Of a DNA stretch of 64,000 nt, positions 52,682-63,178 are shown piece after piece. Numbering within the stretch: position 1 is the first letter of the stretch; the number at the start of each line of letters is the position of its first letter. The notes under the pieces were generated by a model. The model had not been told where the DNA came from, did no database searches, and was given only the letters and a program-made list of their open reading frames with translations. The stretch is taken from assembly GCA_045104975.1 (NCBI GenBank), contig JBGCCY010000124.1:1-64000 (forward strand). The letters are read 5' to 3'. The position numbers were made by a program, and so were the translations under genes. The stretch is from CAJQQY01 sp045104975. GTDB lineage: Bacteria; Bacteroidota; Bacteroidia; Chitinophagales; Saprospiraceae.

Positions 52682-54652
52682 ATGAGATTTTGTAAAATCC
52701 TTTTTTTCTATTTTCTTTCTCTTCCCATCTTAAGTGGTTTTACCTCTACAGATAGTTTGATTCAAATTTTACCTACCCTTATTGGAAATGAAAAAGTAGA
52801 TGTTCTGAACGACCTGAGTTGGAAATTAAAATTTTCAAAAAACCAGTTAGCTAAAAAATATGGCGAAGAAGGATTGTCCTTAGCAAAAAAAAATAATTAT
52901 TTAGAAGGGGAAGGCTTGGCTTCTTATCATCTGGGAGTTATCAATTCTATTAATGGTCAATATGATATTTCGAATCAATATGCTGAAAGTTGTGTAAAAA
53001 TATATCAAAAATTAAATGATGCTTCAGGAATAGGAAAAGCCTGGAATGTACTTGGAATTAATAATCAAAATCGATCGAATTTTGAGGAAGCCTTAACCTA
53101 TTTTGGAAAAGCTTTAGATCTGTTTAATACTTTGGCAGATACTGTTCAGATATTAAAGGTAGAAGGTAATATTGGTAATGTTCATTATGGGAAAGGTGAT
53201 TATGAGCAAGCATTAGTTGCATATATCAAGTTGATTGAGCTTGGGGAAGAAATTAAAGATACAGCCATGTGGGCTACTAATTTGTTAAATGCAGGAAACT
53301 CTTATTCTTTTTTAGGTAATCATCCCAAAGCATTGGAACATTTATTTGAAGCACTTGATCTTCACCGAGCTACTGATAATCATCCTAGAACTGCTTCAAC
53401 ATTAAATGGGATTGCATTGATTTTAAATCGACTAAGGATGTATCAGGAAGCGGAAGAATTGTATTTGGAAGCTTTTCAAATATATGAAAAGATGGAGGAT
53501 TACAAATACATGGGAACTACAAATAATAATCTTGGGAATATTTATTTGAAGAAAAAAGAATATGATAAAGCTTTAGATTTTTATAATAAAACTTTGGACT
53601 GTTATAAAAAAGCCAAAGTAAAATCGATAGGAAATACCTTGAATAATATCGCAAAAATTCATCGGGAAAGAGGAGATTTAGAATTGTCCAAAAAAATACT
53701 TTGGCAAGCAATTGCTGTTGATTCTTCCATTAATAAACTTCCAGGACTTGCGATTGAATTTACTTCCTTGGGAGAAACTTATCTTTTGGAGAAAGACTAT
53801 TTGAATGCGGAGAAATATTTACTGAAAGGATATGATTTATGGAGTCAAGTTGGTCAGACAAAAGATTTATCTAGTGCAGCGGGACATCTATCCAATCTTT
53901 ATGAGGCAACGGGAGATTTGGAAAAAGCACTTTTGTATCGAACGGAATACAAAGAAACAGAAGATGAAGTTTATGGTATGGATAGCCAAAAAGAAGTTAC
54001 CCGGATTTTGTTGGAAAGACAAAAGAATAAATATTTATCAACGAAGCAAAACACCTTAATAGAACAAAATTCCATTTCGCCTATCTATTGGATTTTGGCT
54101 ATTGGTACAATTATAGGTTTGCTCATTTGGCAATTGACCAAAAGAAAAAATTTGCAGAAGCAGCAAGATAAATTGAAGGAGACTTTATCTCAACAAAATT
54201 CAGATTTAGAGAATTTAAAATCTTTGTTAGATCAAAAAAATATCGAAGTGGCTTTTCTCTCTTTAACGACTATTCAAAAGGATGAATTTATCCGTCAATT
54301 TTTTCAAAAATTACAAAATTTTGCCCAAAAATATCCTCAAAATAGGGAGGCTCAAAAGATATTGAATTCTTTACATTTGCAAGATGTCAATGCTCAAAAT
54401 TGGGATTTATTTAAGCAAACCTTTGAACAGGTTTCTCCTAATTTTTTTGATAATTTATTTAATCAATGTCCTAGTCTTACCAATAAAGAATTGCGGCATT
54501 GTGCGCTGATTCGATTGAATATTCCGCCAAAGGATGTTGCACAAATTTTGGGTATTTCTATGAGCGGAGTACACAAAGCTAGGTATAGACTTCGCAAGCA
54601 ATTTGATTTAAAACGAAGTGATAGTTTAGAAAATCACTTAGCAGCCATTTAA
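52682..54652 (+). CDS. TPR sensor with transmembrane helix and C-terminal HTH
   Basis: 656 residues. Signal peptide (ending SGFTS), then about eight TPR repeats from 40 to 430 (for example GNIGNVHYGKGDYEQALVAY, NNLGNIYLKKKEYDKALDFY), one membrane helix (about 466-485, ISPIYWILAIGTIIGLLIW), a coiled coil (about 490-535) and a LuxR-like HTH at about 595-640 (LTNKELRHCALIRLNIPPKD then VAQILGISMSGVHKARYRL). The TPR part would be periplasmic and the HTH cytoplasmic. This is a common Bacteroidota regulator design; the T9SS-cargo gene 218 bases downstream is a possible target. Confidence 0.85.
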   Translation: MRFCKILFFYFLSLPILSGFTSTDSLIQILPTLIGNEKVDVLNDLSWKLKFSKNQLAKKYGEEGLSLAKKNNYLEGEGLASYHLGVINSINGQYDISNQYAESCVKIYQKLNDASGIGKAWNVLGINNQNRSNFEEALTYFGKALDLFNTLADTVQILKVEGNIGNVHYGKGDYEQALVAYIKLIELGEEIKDTAMWATNLLNAGNSYSFLGNHPKALEHLFEALDLHRATDNHPRTASTLNGIALILNRLRMYQEAEELYLEAFQIYEKMEDYKYMGTTNNNLGNIYLKKKEYDKALDFYNKTLDCYKKAKVKSIGNTLNNIAKIHRERGDLELSKKILWQAIAVDSSINKLPGLAIEFTSLGETYLLEKDYLNAEKYLLKGYDLWSQVGQTKDLSSAAGHLSNLYEATGDLEKALLYRTEYKETEDEVYGMDSQKEVTRILLERQKNKYLSTKQNTLIEQNSISPIYWILAIGTIIGLLIWQLTKRKNLQKQQDKLKETLSQQNSDLENLKSLLDQKNIEVAFLSLTTIQKDEFIRQFFQKLQNFAQKYPQNREAQKILNSLHLQDVNAQNWDLFKQTFEQVSPNFFDNLFNQCPSLTNKELRHCALIRLNIPPKDVAQILGISMSGVHKARYRLRKQFDLKRSDSLENHLAAI

Positions 54653-54870
54653 GGAGTGTCCAATTGTTTTTTTAATGTAAAATGCTGATTAACAATGTTT
54701 TACATATTGCGTATTATTATTTGTCCAATCTAATTCTTTTTCCTGTTTTATATTTTTTTTAATGTCTAAAATGTGTCTCAATACAATTTTAGGATAGCTT
54801 TTCTTTTGAAAATACATTTATGTTTTTCATTCTTAAACCGATGTATTTGACATTTAAAACAAAAGTAAAC

Positions 54871-56142
54871 ATGACTAAATTTTGTACACTTCTAATTTGT
54901 ATGCTATGTTATTTTCCAATTTTTGCTCAAACCTTTACCGAATCTTTTGAGACGGATGGGGAAGGGACTCGTTATGAATCTAATAATTTTACAAGTACTT
55001 GCAATGCGGATTTTTTCCGACGAATGCAGGACGGAGAATGTCCAACAAATGCCAATGCTAATTTCAGAGATTTGGCTACCAATAATGCGATAGGTGAAGA
55101 TGGAACTTTTTATTTTGCAGGTAGCGATGTGGATCAAGGAGCCGCAGGTGAGAACCCATTAGGGACAGGTGAAAATGCTTATTTAGTTATGCAAACTGTA
55201 GCCATTACTGGAGGAGCAAATACGTTTCAGATAGTCGTAAAATTAGCAGCGGAAGACGACAACAACCAACATGAAGGGGAAGAAAGAATTTTTATTGAAT
55301 ACGCTTTTGATGGAGATATAGCTACTGGTGCAAACTGTAATAATTGTTTGCCATCAGAGAATAATGTGAATTCTGGTTCTTATACAACTATTGGTGCTTT
55401 CATTGGTAATACAACAATTGACCTCTATCAAGAGGATACCGATTTAAATGGGGTACCTGATGGTTCAACTTTATCAGGTACTTTTGTAGACTATACTTAC
55501 ACCATTACTAGTGTAGGTAATCCAACTAATTTATCTATTCGAATTCAACTGATCAATCAAGCTTCTTCAGAAGATGGAGCTTTTGATCATATACGCTTAA
55601 CGAGTAGTTTTGTGTTGCCAGTTGAGCTTACTGATTTTAAAGCAACGGCAAAGGAAAAAGATGTGTTTTTGGAATGGAATACGGAAACAGAATTAAATAA
55701 TGAAGGGTTTGAAATTGAACGATCTATCGATGGGGAAGCCTGGAATAAGATTGGTTTTGTCAGAGGAAATGGATCCGTCCAAACGCCTCAAAGATATCAG
55801 TTTATAGATGCTGACTTGGATGCTAAGATGGCCTACTATCGACTCAAGCAAATTGATTTTGATGGAGAAACATCCTATTCAAATATGGTAAGTGTAGAAA
55901 TGAAAGACGACAAAACATTTGAGGTGTTTCCAAATCCGGTGACTAATATTTTAAATTTAAGAGGAGAGTTAGCTTTAAAAGAAGATGCTCATATTGTCAT
56001 CATGAATAACGTCGGTGGTAAAGTCATCGAGGTTCAATCGAATAGTTCAACCATAGATATTTCAAATTTAACGCCTGGGTTGTATTTTATTCAAATTCAT
56101 TCGGGGCATATGAATAGGGTAAGGTCTTTTGTTAAGAAGTAA
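54871..56142 (+). CDS. T9SS-secreted protein with type A sorting domain
   Basis: 423 residues from the start at 54871 (MTKFCTLLICMLCYFPIFAQ signal peptide); the ORF reaches 54820. A beta-sandwich-like domain (about 20-250, opening TFTESFETDGEGTRYESNN) with five or more cysteines, resembling secreted LamG/MAM-like or jelly-roll domains, is followed by a fibronectin-like strand set (LPVELTDFKATAKEKDVFLE, then WNTETELNNEGFEIERSIDG) that is widespread before T9SS domains, and then the sorting domain itself (VFPNPVTNILNLRGE ... GLYFIQIHSG). Ligand unknown. Terminator at 56171. Confidence 0.85.
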   Translation: MTKFCTLLICMLCYFPIFAQTFTESFETDGEGTRYESNNFTSTCNADFFRRMQDGECPTNANANFRDLATNNAIGEDGTFYFAGSDVDQGAAGENPLGTGENAYLVMQTVAITGGANTFQIVVKLAAEDDNNQHEGEERIFIEYAFDGDIATGANCNNCLPSENNVNSGSYTTIGAFIGNTTIDLYQEDTDLNGVPDGSTLSGTFVDYTYTITSVGNPTNLSIRIQLINQASSEDGAFDHIRLTSSFVLPVELTDFKATAKEKDVFLEWNTETELNNEGFEIERSIDGEAWNKIGFVRGNGSVQTPQRYQFIDADLDAKMAYYRLKQIDFDGETSYSNMVSVEMKDDKTFEVFPNPVTNILNLRGELALKEDAHIVIMNNVGGKVIEVQSNSSTIDISNLTPGLYFIQIHSGHMNRVRSFVKK

Positions 56143-56170
56143 AAAAAGATATTGAACTAGAGTTGAATTC

Positions 56171-56215
56171 AAGCATCGTTTAAATTTTATTTTTAATAAA
56201 ACTTAAACGATGCTT
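56171..56215 (+). terminator. Terminator-like hairpin
   Basis: A 13-bp perfect stem (aagcatcgtttaa and complement) extended by an AT-rich inner stem (attttatt / aataaaa), 29 bases after the stop of the 54871 gene. Confidence 0.75.
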
Positions 56216-56357
56216 AAGTATTGAAGAAGTAACATCTAGTATTTTTTTTGCAAAAAAAAGGAGTAACGATAAGAGGAGAAGAAGGTTTGGAATTCGAAGA
56301 TGATTTGGAAGGAGAGAAAGATATTCATCTATTCAAAGTATTGTTTTAGAAAAAACT

Positions 56358-56423
56358 AAAAATTGAAAGCAGTTTTACCTTTCACCCTTGTCGTCGATGA
56401 AGGCATAACAACTTTCAATTTTT
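56358..56423. repeat. Imperfect long hairpin
   Basis: A perfect outer 12-bp stem (aaaaattgaaag and complement) continues inward with about 13 further positions of partial pairing. It lies 50 bases downstream of the FG-GAP gene stop on the minus strand and may be its terminator. Confidence 0.6.
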
Positions 56424-56472
56424 AAAAAATCACTATCCCAACCATTTACAATAACATCTTTTCGAATAGAAA

Positions 56473-59400
56473 TTAGTCATTGAAAACGATTAATTTTCGA
56501 ACTAAGAATTGTCCTCGCACAAAGAGAGAAACGTGGTAAATTCCGGTTGACAGGTTTTCAATAATTATTTCTTGTTTTGCATTAATAGCTGATTTCCCAT
56601 TCAAAGATTTTATTAACTGTCCAGTAGAATGATGAATCTTTAATTGCCAGTCATCCGAAATAGGTAATTCAAAATCAATAAAGACTTTATCTTTTGCTGG
56701 ATTAGGTTGAAGGTTGAATTTCCATTGTTCAACTAAATCTTGATTGTTGACAAATTGATCCACAAAAACTGAATCTATCAGAAAACAGTTATTTGCATCT
56801 ACAATGGTAACCATATAATTCCCAGAGAAAAGTTCATTGATAGTTTGTGAAATTTGTTGAGGTTGAGTATTCCAAACATATGTAAAAGGAGATGTTCCGC
56901 CTGAAGCAACAGCAGTAGCAGTACCTGTTGGATTGCTAATCTCTGATGGTGTACTACTGAGATTTACCGAAATTGGATCAGGGGCTATTAGGGTATAAAT
57001 AGTATCGAAAAAAACTTGCCCCGACCCATCTGTAATTATTAAATTATAATCATTAGATGGTAAACCACTAATATAAGGCCCCACCAAACTATTATTCCAA
57101 GAATAGATTAAATCGGGTATAATAGGAGTGATGTTAATAAATCCATTGAAATAACCTAAACAGGTAGGATGACCAATTTCTGCAAAAACGGGATATTCAG
57201 ACACTAAAATATTTGATACCTGGTTCGTAAAAATTGGTGGATTAAAATCGAAAAATATACTTGCATCATTTTCGATTACGGTATTTTCAGGCAATCCAGT
57301 AATTGGAGAAATGATATATTTTATAAAACCATGACTTGCGACTTCATTAATAAAACTATCAGGTAAAAGAATATTATTAAAAGAAAATTCAATCCATCCA
57401 TTATCATCTAGTTGTACATCGTAAGCATGACTAGCAGCAATAACTTGGAAAGAAGACCAATCTAAGTTCGGATCAAGTTGATCTGTAATTTTAATATTAA
57501 AAGCCGTATCGGTTCCTGTGTTTTGAAATCGGATGGTATAAATTAATGAATCTCCAAAGAAGGTGTAATTTTCAAAATCTGGAATATTAGGTTCTACTTG
57601 TTTATCATTTGGATCATAGGCGCAATTAATTTGAGATGAAAAATCATACTCGGTGGAGGTAGTCGGATTTCCCAAATTATCAATTAATTCAACTGAAGAA
57701 GTTAGGTTAATAAAATCTCCAATGTTGTTAACTCCAGGCATTTCTAATTCAAGTACAATTAAATTAGTATGAGTTGGATTTAAGTTTTGGAAATTCCAGC
57801 TGAGTTGGTTTCCATTAATTTGATCGGGGGCAGGAGAGGAACTAATAAATGAAACTAGATCATCTAATTCGAGAGAAACTATTCCATTCTCAAATTGGTT
57901 TCCCGTATTTTGATAATTAATCCAAAAGGGAACATCAAATCCACATCGAGTTGTAGCAGATGTCAAATCAATATTTGCTGAAGAAAAATTGCCAACTGAC
58001 TTTAATCCAAAAGATAAATTAGTCACATTGAAATCTAAAACCGTTGCATCAATTATTGAATCAGAAGTCAACTCCCAGCCTGGTGTTGGTTGGCAACTCA
58101 CTTCATAAGTTCCAAAATTAACAGGCAATATAAATTCACCTTGACCTGTTGTAAAACTTTCAGTTGTATTTGGAGAAATGGAAAGACCTTGTGAATTTAA
58201 ACCAACCTCTCCAGCATCTCGAATTCCATTTTCGTTTTCATCCCAATAAACAGTTACTTGGATTTTTGCACTAGAATAAAAGTTTTCATGCCATACCACT
58301 TTATAATCTCCTTGCGAAACGGAGAAAATATCTAAATCACCATCATTGTCAAAGTCTCCAGTTCCAAGTCCAAATGGAGTATCGACATTATCATTGATGG
58401 TTATTTTTTCATTAAAATTACCTAGTCCATCTTCATTTAAATAAATAAAAATTTCATCTGTTTCATGATTTCCATACATCAGGTCATTGTCACCATCTCC
58501 TTCCACATCAAAAGCAACCATAGAATAAACAGTAGGGTTAATTGTTTCAATATCATTCGTACCATCATAATCTCCAAGTCCGTCTAGATTTTCAAACCAA
58601 GCTAGTTTATTAAAATTGGAAGAAACATAAGCCACATCAATATCATTATCACTATCCAAGTCAGCAGCAGCTAGTGCCCAAGTTCCTTGAAAGGTTGTAA
58701 GCCACAAGGGATTTCCAAAGTCGCCCTGTCCATCAATATTATCATACCATCCAATTCTATTAGTTGCACCCACCAATATGTCAAGGTCATTATCATTATT
58801 ATAGTCGGCGATGGCAATAGCTTGAAATTGAGCATTAGCAATACTTCCTATAAATATGGAAGAACTGAATGTCCCTTGTCCATCTGTATTTTCAAACCAA
58901 ACTATATTAGGATTGCCTCCAGCCACAATATCAATATCTCCATCCCCATCAAAGTCGCCAGCTTCTACCACTCCTAAATTATCAACATTCGTGTCAATGA
59001 TAATTTTACTTCCAAAATTTTGTCCATCAATATTTGGAAACCATGCTATATTGTCATTCTCCTCGTCGAAGATTAATATATCAGGTAAATTATCGCCATT
59101 AAAATCATAAGCAACCCCATCGTAAGGATTTTCACCTTCTCCATTGATTATTTTTTTTTGTGAAAAAACACCTTGCCCACCTATATTTTCATACCAAACA
59201 ATACTATTACTTGCAGATGAGCTAAATACAATTAAGTCTAAATGACCATCTCCATTTATATCCGCAGCTGAGCCATGTTTTGGGTAAATACTTTTAGATA
59301 AATCTTTTTCATTTTCATGAGTAAAGCTACCTAATCCATCAGTATGATTTAACCAAGTAATATATCCCAACGCATTTGTGTTTACCATAATATCATTAAA

Positions 59401-60444
59401 TGAATCAGAATTAATTGCTCCTATTGAAAAATGAGCCTGGTCTGATCCTATGGAAAATATAGCTTGCGATGGGCCAAAACTTGCATTTCCATCAAGGTTC
59501 TCATACCAATGAATTGAATAAGACGTTTGATAGCGATTATAGGCTATAATATCCATGTCTCCATCTTGATCGAGGTCGATTGAAATTACTTGTGTCGTTT
59601 CTGTCGGAGCAGCAGTTATACTTATGGCATTACTGAAAATTCCATTGCCATTTGTATTTTCTACCCACTTGATCGTATTACTTTCAGCAGTACCCAATAC
59701 AACATCCAAATCGCCATCGCCATCTAGATCACTTGGGGAAAAAGAACGAAGAAAACCAGAAGTAGCTATCGTTTTAGGGTTTCCAAATGAGCCTAATCCA
59801 TCTGTATTTTCAAACCAACGAAGTTTTGCTTCCAGATTTGATCCTATTAACAAATCAGGAAAAGTATCTCCATTCAAGTCTGCAATTTGAATTTGAATTT
59901 TTCCAAATAGATTTTCAACGACCACATTTGCTGATGAAAAATTTGCACCACCATTTAGGTTTTGAAACCAAACGACTTTGCCACCTGCTGCTACAACAAT
60001 ATCCATATCATTATCATTATCCAAATCAAATGGAAAACAATAATATGCACTATCAAGATTAGTTGAGATAATTTTCTCCTCACTAAAAGTGGTTTGGCCG
60101 TCTAAATTTTCATACCAAACGAGTAAGTGATCCGCCTCTGATGTAGCAATAATATCGAGATCATTATCACCATCTAAATCCACCGCTTGAACCGAGCTTG
60201 CTCCTTTTAAATTATGGGAAATAACTACTTCCGTTTCGAAGAGTCCTTCGCCATCTGAATTTTCATACCATAAAACTTTGTGAGTATTTTTTGAAGTGGT
60301 GAGAACATCATTGTCTCCATCGTTATCCAAATCAACGAGTGATAGGTTTTGAGGATTAAATGGTTCTATTAATTTTTCAGAACTAAATTGAGCGTTAATA
60401 CCTGAGCAAAAAAAAAGTAAAATGAAGGCGATAATAGATTTCAT
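56473..60444 (-). CDS. Giant T9SS-secreted FG-GAP/VCBS repeat protein
   Basis: 1,323 residues from the start at 60444 (signal peptide ending SGINAQ). About fourteen repeats carry calcium-loop motifs (DLDNDGDND, DLDGDNDLD, DFDGDGDID), each followed by an x-W-x-EN-DG segment, spanning about 25-760; fourteen would give two seven-bladed integrin-like propellers. A CnaB-like module (VYWDENENGIRDAGEVG) and a beta-sandwich follow, then the domain shared with the 24867 protein (DPNDKQVEPN, IRFQNTGTDTAFNI, IFFDFNPPIFTNQ; about 1000-1110), an SprB-like repeat (GGTSPFTYVWN) and a T9SS sorting domain (LQPNPAKDKVFIDFE). Likely a calcium-stabilised adhesin. Confidence 0.88.
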   Translation of the reverse strand: MKSIIAFILLFFCSGINAQFSSEKLIEPFNPQNLSLVDLDNDGDNDVLTTSKNTHKVLWYENSDGEGLFETEVVISHNLKGASSVQAVDLDGDNDLDIIATSEADHLLVWYENLDGQTTFSEEKIISTNLDSAYYCFPFDLDNDNDMDIVVAAGGKVVWFQNLNGGANFSSANVVVENLFGKIQIQIADLNGDTFPDLLIGSNLEAKLRWFENTDGLGSFGNPKTIATSGFLRSFSPSDLDGDGDLDVVLGTAESNTIKWVENTNGNGIFSNAISITAAPTETTQVISIDLDQDGDMDIIAYNRYQTSYSIHWYENLDGNASFGPSQAIFSIGSDQAHFSIGAINSDSFNDIMVNTNALGYITWLNHTDGLGSFTHENEKDLSKSIYPKHGSAADINGDGHLDLIVFSSSASNSIVWYENIGGQGVFSQKKIINGEGENPYDGVAYDFNGDNLPDILIFDEENDNIAWFPNIDGQNFGSKIIIDTNVDNLGVVEAGDFDGDGDIDIVAGGNPNIVWFENTDGQGTFSSSIFIGSIANAQFQAIAIADYNNDNDLDILVGATNRIGWYDNIDGQGDFGNPLWLTTFQGTWALAAADLDSDNDIDVAYVSSNFNKLAWFENLDGLGDYDGTNDIETINPTVYSMVAFDVEGDGDNDLMYGNHETDEIFIYLNEDGLGNFNEKITINDNVDTPFGLGTGDFDNDGDLDIFSVSQGDYKVVWHENFYSSAKIQVTVYWDENENGIRDAGEVGLNSQGLSISPNTTESFTTGQGEFILPVNFGTYEVSCQPTPGWELTSDSIIDATVLDFNVTNLSFGLKSVGNFSSANIDLTSATTRCGFDVPFWINYQNTGNQFENGIVSLELDDLVSFISSSPAPDQINGNQLSWNFQNLNPTHTNLIVLELEMPGVNNIGDFINLTSSVELIDNLGNPTTSTEYDFSSQINCAYDPNDKQVEPNIPDFENYTFFGDSLIYTIRFQNTGTDTAFNIKITDQLDPNLDWSSFQVIAASHAYDVQLDDNGWIEFSFNNILLPDSFINEVASHGFIKYIISPITGLPENTVIENDASIFFDFNPPIFTNQVSNILVSEYPVFAEIGHPTCLGYFNGFINITPIIPDLIYSWNNSLVGPYISGLPSNDYNLIITDGSGQVFFDTIYTLIAPDPISVNLSSTPSEISNPTGTATAVASGGTSPFTYVWNTQPQQISQTINELFSGNYMVTIVDANNCFLIDSVFVDQFVNNQDLVEQWKFNLQPNPAKDKVFIDFELPISDDWQLKIHHSTGQLIKSLNGKSAINAKQEIIIENLSTGIYHVSLFVRGQFLVRKLIVFND

Positions 60445-60602
60445 ATCTTTTTGTTTTTTAAAATAAAGGATGTTTAAATTCCTCAATAGATAGGAAGTGA
60501 TTTTGCTAAGTCAAGTGAAGAAGGTAGCGTTTTTAGGGAAAGAAAAATTCAGCAAAATATTATTTTCTTTTAGCCGTCACCTCTAGTGAATAATCAATCA
60601 TC

Positions 60603-60992
60603 TCACTCTTTTTGAAAGCTAAGTCTAATTAACCAACTCCCAATTGCGATTAGAACAAACATGATAATAGCAAACGATTTAGCGTGATTCGCAAAGGGAA
60701 AATATCCTTGAGATAAACTTGATTTATTACAAGCATACTCTATTTTTCCTTTTTCATTTGGGCCTGATTCCAAAGTAACAATTGCGCTTACCAATGTTTC
60801 TCGATTACGATAAGTGCCCCCAATTGTAGACGCAATATTTGCGAAATGTAAATAACTACCAATTCCTTTTACTTCGATTGGGTAATAAGGATTAGGGTAA
60901 GAACGATAAATGACATAAGTTTTTATGGAACCTAAATAGTAAGCCCCCGATAAAAATAAAATTCCAGCTATGGTTAATAAAATATTTTTCAT
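60603..60992 (-). CDS. Small hypothetical membrane protein
   Basis: 129 residues with two membrane helices (about 5-24 and 107-122) and a soluble, extracytoplasmic middle carrying several glycines and prolines (YPNPYYPIEVKGIGSYLHF). It lies 36 bases downstream of recQ on the same strand, so co-transcription is likely, but no functional link is apparent. Unrecognised family. Confidence 0.6.
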   Translation of the reverse strand: MKNILLTIAGILFLSGAYYLGSIKTYVIYRSYPNPYYPIEVKGIGSYLHFANIASTIGGTYRNRETLVSAIVTLESGPNEKGKIEYACNKSSLSQGYFPFANHAKSFAIIMFVLIAIGSWLIRLSFQKE

Positions 60993-61027
60993 AAATTATG
61001 ATTTATAATTCGGATTTAATTAGCGTT

Positions 61028-63178
61028 TTACTCCACCGTCTCCTCCAAATAATAATGCGCCAACGCAAATCGAATTTTATCATAACTCATCTTCTCCTCA
61101 AAATAATTATACACATCCAACATCTTATAAGGTGTATCCATTAAATGTAACATCCCCAAAATCATGTCAATCTCCTCCTCCGAAACAAATACGGAAATGT
61201 CCAAATCTTCCCCTTGCTCATAAGCCTTTGCCAAGTGACCAGAGACTGTCGTATCTTTTAATTCACGTTGTACAGCAATCTCCTCAATCGTTATTCCTCT
61301 TTTATAAAGTGCATATGAAATGACATGAGAACTCCCTTGTACCTTCTCACCAGCCGCTTCTTTTTTTAATAAAAAATCAATAATACCTTGTTTGAATTGC
61401 TCTCCGTAAAGATGCATTTTTCGTTCACCGACTCCGCTAATTTCATTCATCATGGCATCTGTCGTTGGACGCTTGGCAGCCATCTCCTCGAGTGTCGCAT
61501 CACTAAAAACAATGTACGGCGGAACACCTCGCACTCTCGCCAATTGTAAACGAAGTGCTCGCAATGCTTCGAATAATTCGTCGCGAACTCTTTCTCTCTT
61601 TGGTTTCGCAGCCACTTTCTTTTTAGCAGCAGCTTTGCGAGTTTCGGCAACGGCAGGTTTCACGAGGTCTATTTTTTTTCCATCAAATAAAATCGCCTTT
61701 GCAGGAGCAGTCAACTTGAGAGCACTACCTTCATCGTAAGCAATTTCCATCAATCCTGCATTCAATAATTGCATGATATAATTTTGCCAATCAAATAAAC
61801 TGACTTCTCGACCAGCGCCGTAAGTTTTAATTTTATTATAACCTTTTTCAAAAATCTCTCGCTGATTGGAACCTCTTAAAATTCCAATCAAAATATTAAT
61901 CCCAACTTGTTCCTGCGTTCGAGCAATAGCAGAAAGTGCTTTTTGAGCAATCAAAGTTCCATCGACTCGCTGTGGTGGATTTTTGCAAATATCACAATTA
62001 CCACAATTATCGGTGGTCATCGTTTCGCTAAAATAACCAAGTAATATTTTTCTACGACATTGCATCGCTTCGGCAAAATGACGCATCCGTTCGAGCTTGG
62101 TCATTTTAAGTTCCGTTTGGTCACTTGCATTTTGAGGGTCAGTCAGAATATCTCGAAGAATTTTTACATCACCATAACTCCAAAATAACATCGTATCCGC
62201 CTTCGCCCCATCTCGACCTGCTCGACCAATTTCTTGATAATAACTTTCGATATTTTTGGGCAAATTATAATGAATCACCCAGCGAACATTAGACTTGTCA
62301 ATTCCCATTCCGAAAGCAACCGTCGCACAAACAATTGGCACTCGATCATTGATAAAGTCCTCTTGCACTTCGCTTCTCATATTTGGAGAAAGTCCTGCGT
62401 GATAGTGAGTAGCTTTAATTCCGTTGGCTCGTAATTTGTCAGCAACTGCTTCCGTATTTTTTCGACTCAAACAATAAACAATGCCAGATTGATTCGGTCT
62501 TTGTTTAACAAAATTGACAATCTGTTGCAACCGTTTTTGTCCAGGACGAACTTCGATACTTAAGTTAGGTCGATCAAAGGAAGAGACAAATATTTCAGGA
62601 TTTCGCAAACCCATCTGATTGACAATATCCTTTCGTGTCAACTTATCAGCCGTAGCTGTCAAAGCCATAATTGGCACATTGGGAAATGAGTTTTTGAGAA
62701 ACTTCATTTTGGTATATTCAGGTCGGAAATCATGTCCCCAAGAAGAAATACAATGCGCTTCATCTATCGCAAATAAACTAATATTCATCTGTAGCATCAA
62801 GTCGTAAAAACTACGAGTCAATAACCGCTCTGGCGAAACATAAAGTAACTTAAGTGATTGATTATCAATATCTTGAATAACTTGCTGCTCGTCTGCTCTC
62901 GACAAAGAACTATTGTAAAATGCTGCTGGAATTCCATTTCCTCGAAGTGCCTCCACTTGGTCTTTCATCAATGAAATCAAAGGAGAAACAACTATACAAA
63001 TTCCTTCCAAAGTGATCGCTGGAATTTGAAAACAAATCGACTTTCCACCACCGGTAGGCATAAGGACTAAGGTGTCTTTTCCATCGTAGGTGTTCTGCAC
63101 AATCTCAGCTTGTCCCGGTCGAAAGTTGTCGTAACCAAAGAATTTTTTTAGCGCAATTCTAGCGTCAGGTAAGGTCAT
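61028..63178 (-). CDS. recQ: ATP-dependent DNA helicase RecQ
   Basis: 716 residues. Superfamily 2 motifs are in order: LMPTGGGKSICFQIP (about 39-53), DEAHCISSWGHDFRPEY (about 138-154), LTATAD, FGMGIDKSNVRWVIHYNLP and QEIGRAGRDG. The RQC zinc site follows (CRRKILLGYF, then CGNCDIC), then an HRDC domain (about 520-600, PPYIVFSDATLEEMA) after a basic linker rich in Lys/Ala. The extra C-terminal 110 residues (GITIEEIAVQRELKDTTVSG) are a helix-turn-helix type domain as in Bacteroidota RecQ. It unwinds 3'-5' duplex DNA in recombination and repair. Divergent from the methyltransferase gene. Confidence 0.95.
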   Translation of the reverse strand: MTLPDARIALKKFFGYDNFRPGQAEIVQNTYDGKDTLVLMPTGGGKSICFQIPAITLEGICIVVSPLISLMKDQVEALRGNGIPAAFYNSSLSRADEQQVIQDIDNQSLKLLYVSPERLLTRSFYDLMLQMNISLFAIDEAHCISSWGHDFRPEYTKMKFLKNSFPNVPIMALTATADKLTRKDIVNQMGLRNPEIFVSSFDRPNLSIEVRPGQKRLQQIVNFVKQRPNQSGIVYCLSRKNTEAVADKLRANGIKATHYHAGLSPNMRSEVQEDFINDRVPIVCATVAFGMGIDKSNVRWVIHYNLPKNIESYYQEIGRAGRDGAKADTMLFWSYGDVKILRDILTDPQNASDQTELKMTKLERMRHFAEAMQCRRKILLGYFSETMTTDNCGNCDICKNPPQRVDGTLIAQKALSAIARTQEQVGINILIGILRGSNQREIFEKGYNKIKTYGAGREVSLFDWQNYIMQLLNAGLMEIAYDEGSALKLTAPAKAILFDGKKIDLVKPAVAETRKAAAKKKVAAKPKRERVRDELFEALRALRLQLARVRGVPPYIVFSDATLEEMAAKRPTTDAMMNEISGVGERKMHLYGEQFKQGIIDFLLKKEAAGEKVQGSSHVISYALYKRGITIEEIAVQRELKDTTVSGHLAKAYEQGEDLDISVFVSEEEIDMILGMLHLMDTPYKMLDVYNYFEEKMSYDKIRFALAHYYLEETVE

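Larger units (their letters stand above)
56143..56472. other. Intergenic gap between convergent genes with two hairpins
   Basis: 330 bases holding a terminator (56171-56215) and a second, longer imperfect hairpin (56358-56423). The middle is purine-rich with no supported ORF. Confidence 0.6.
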
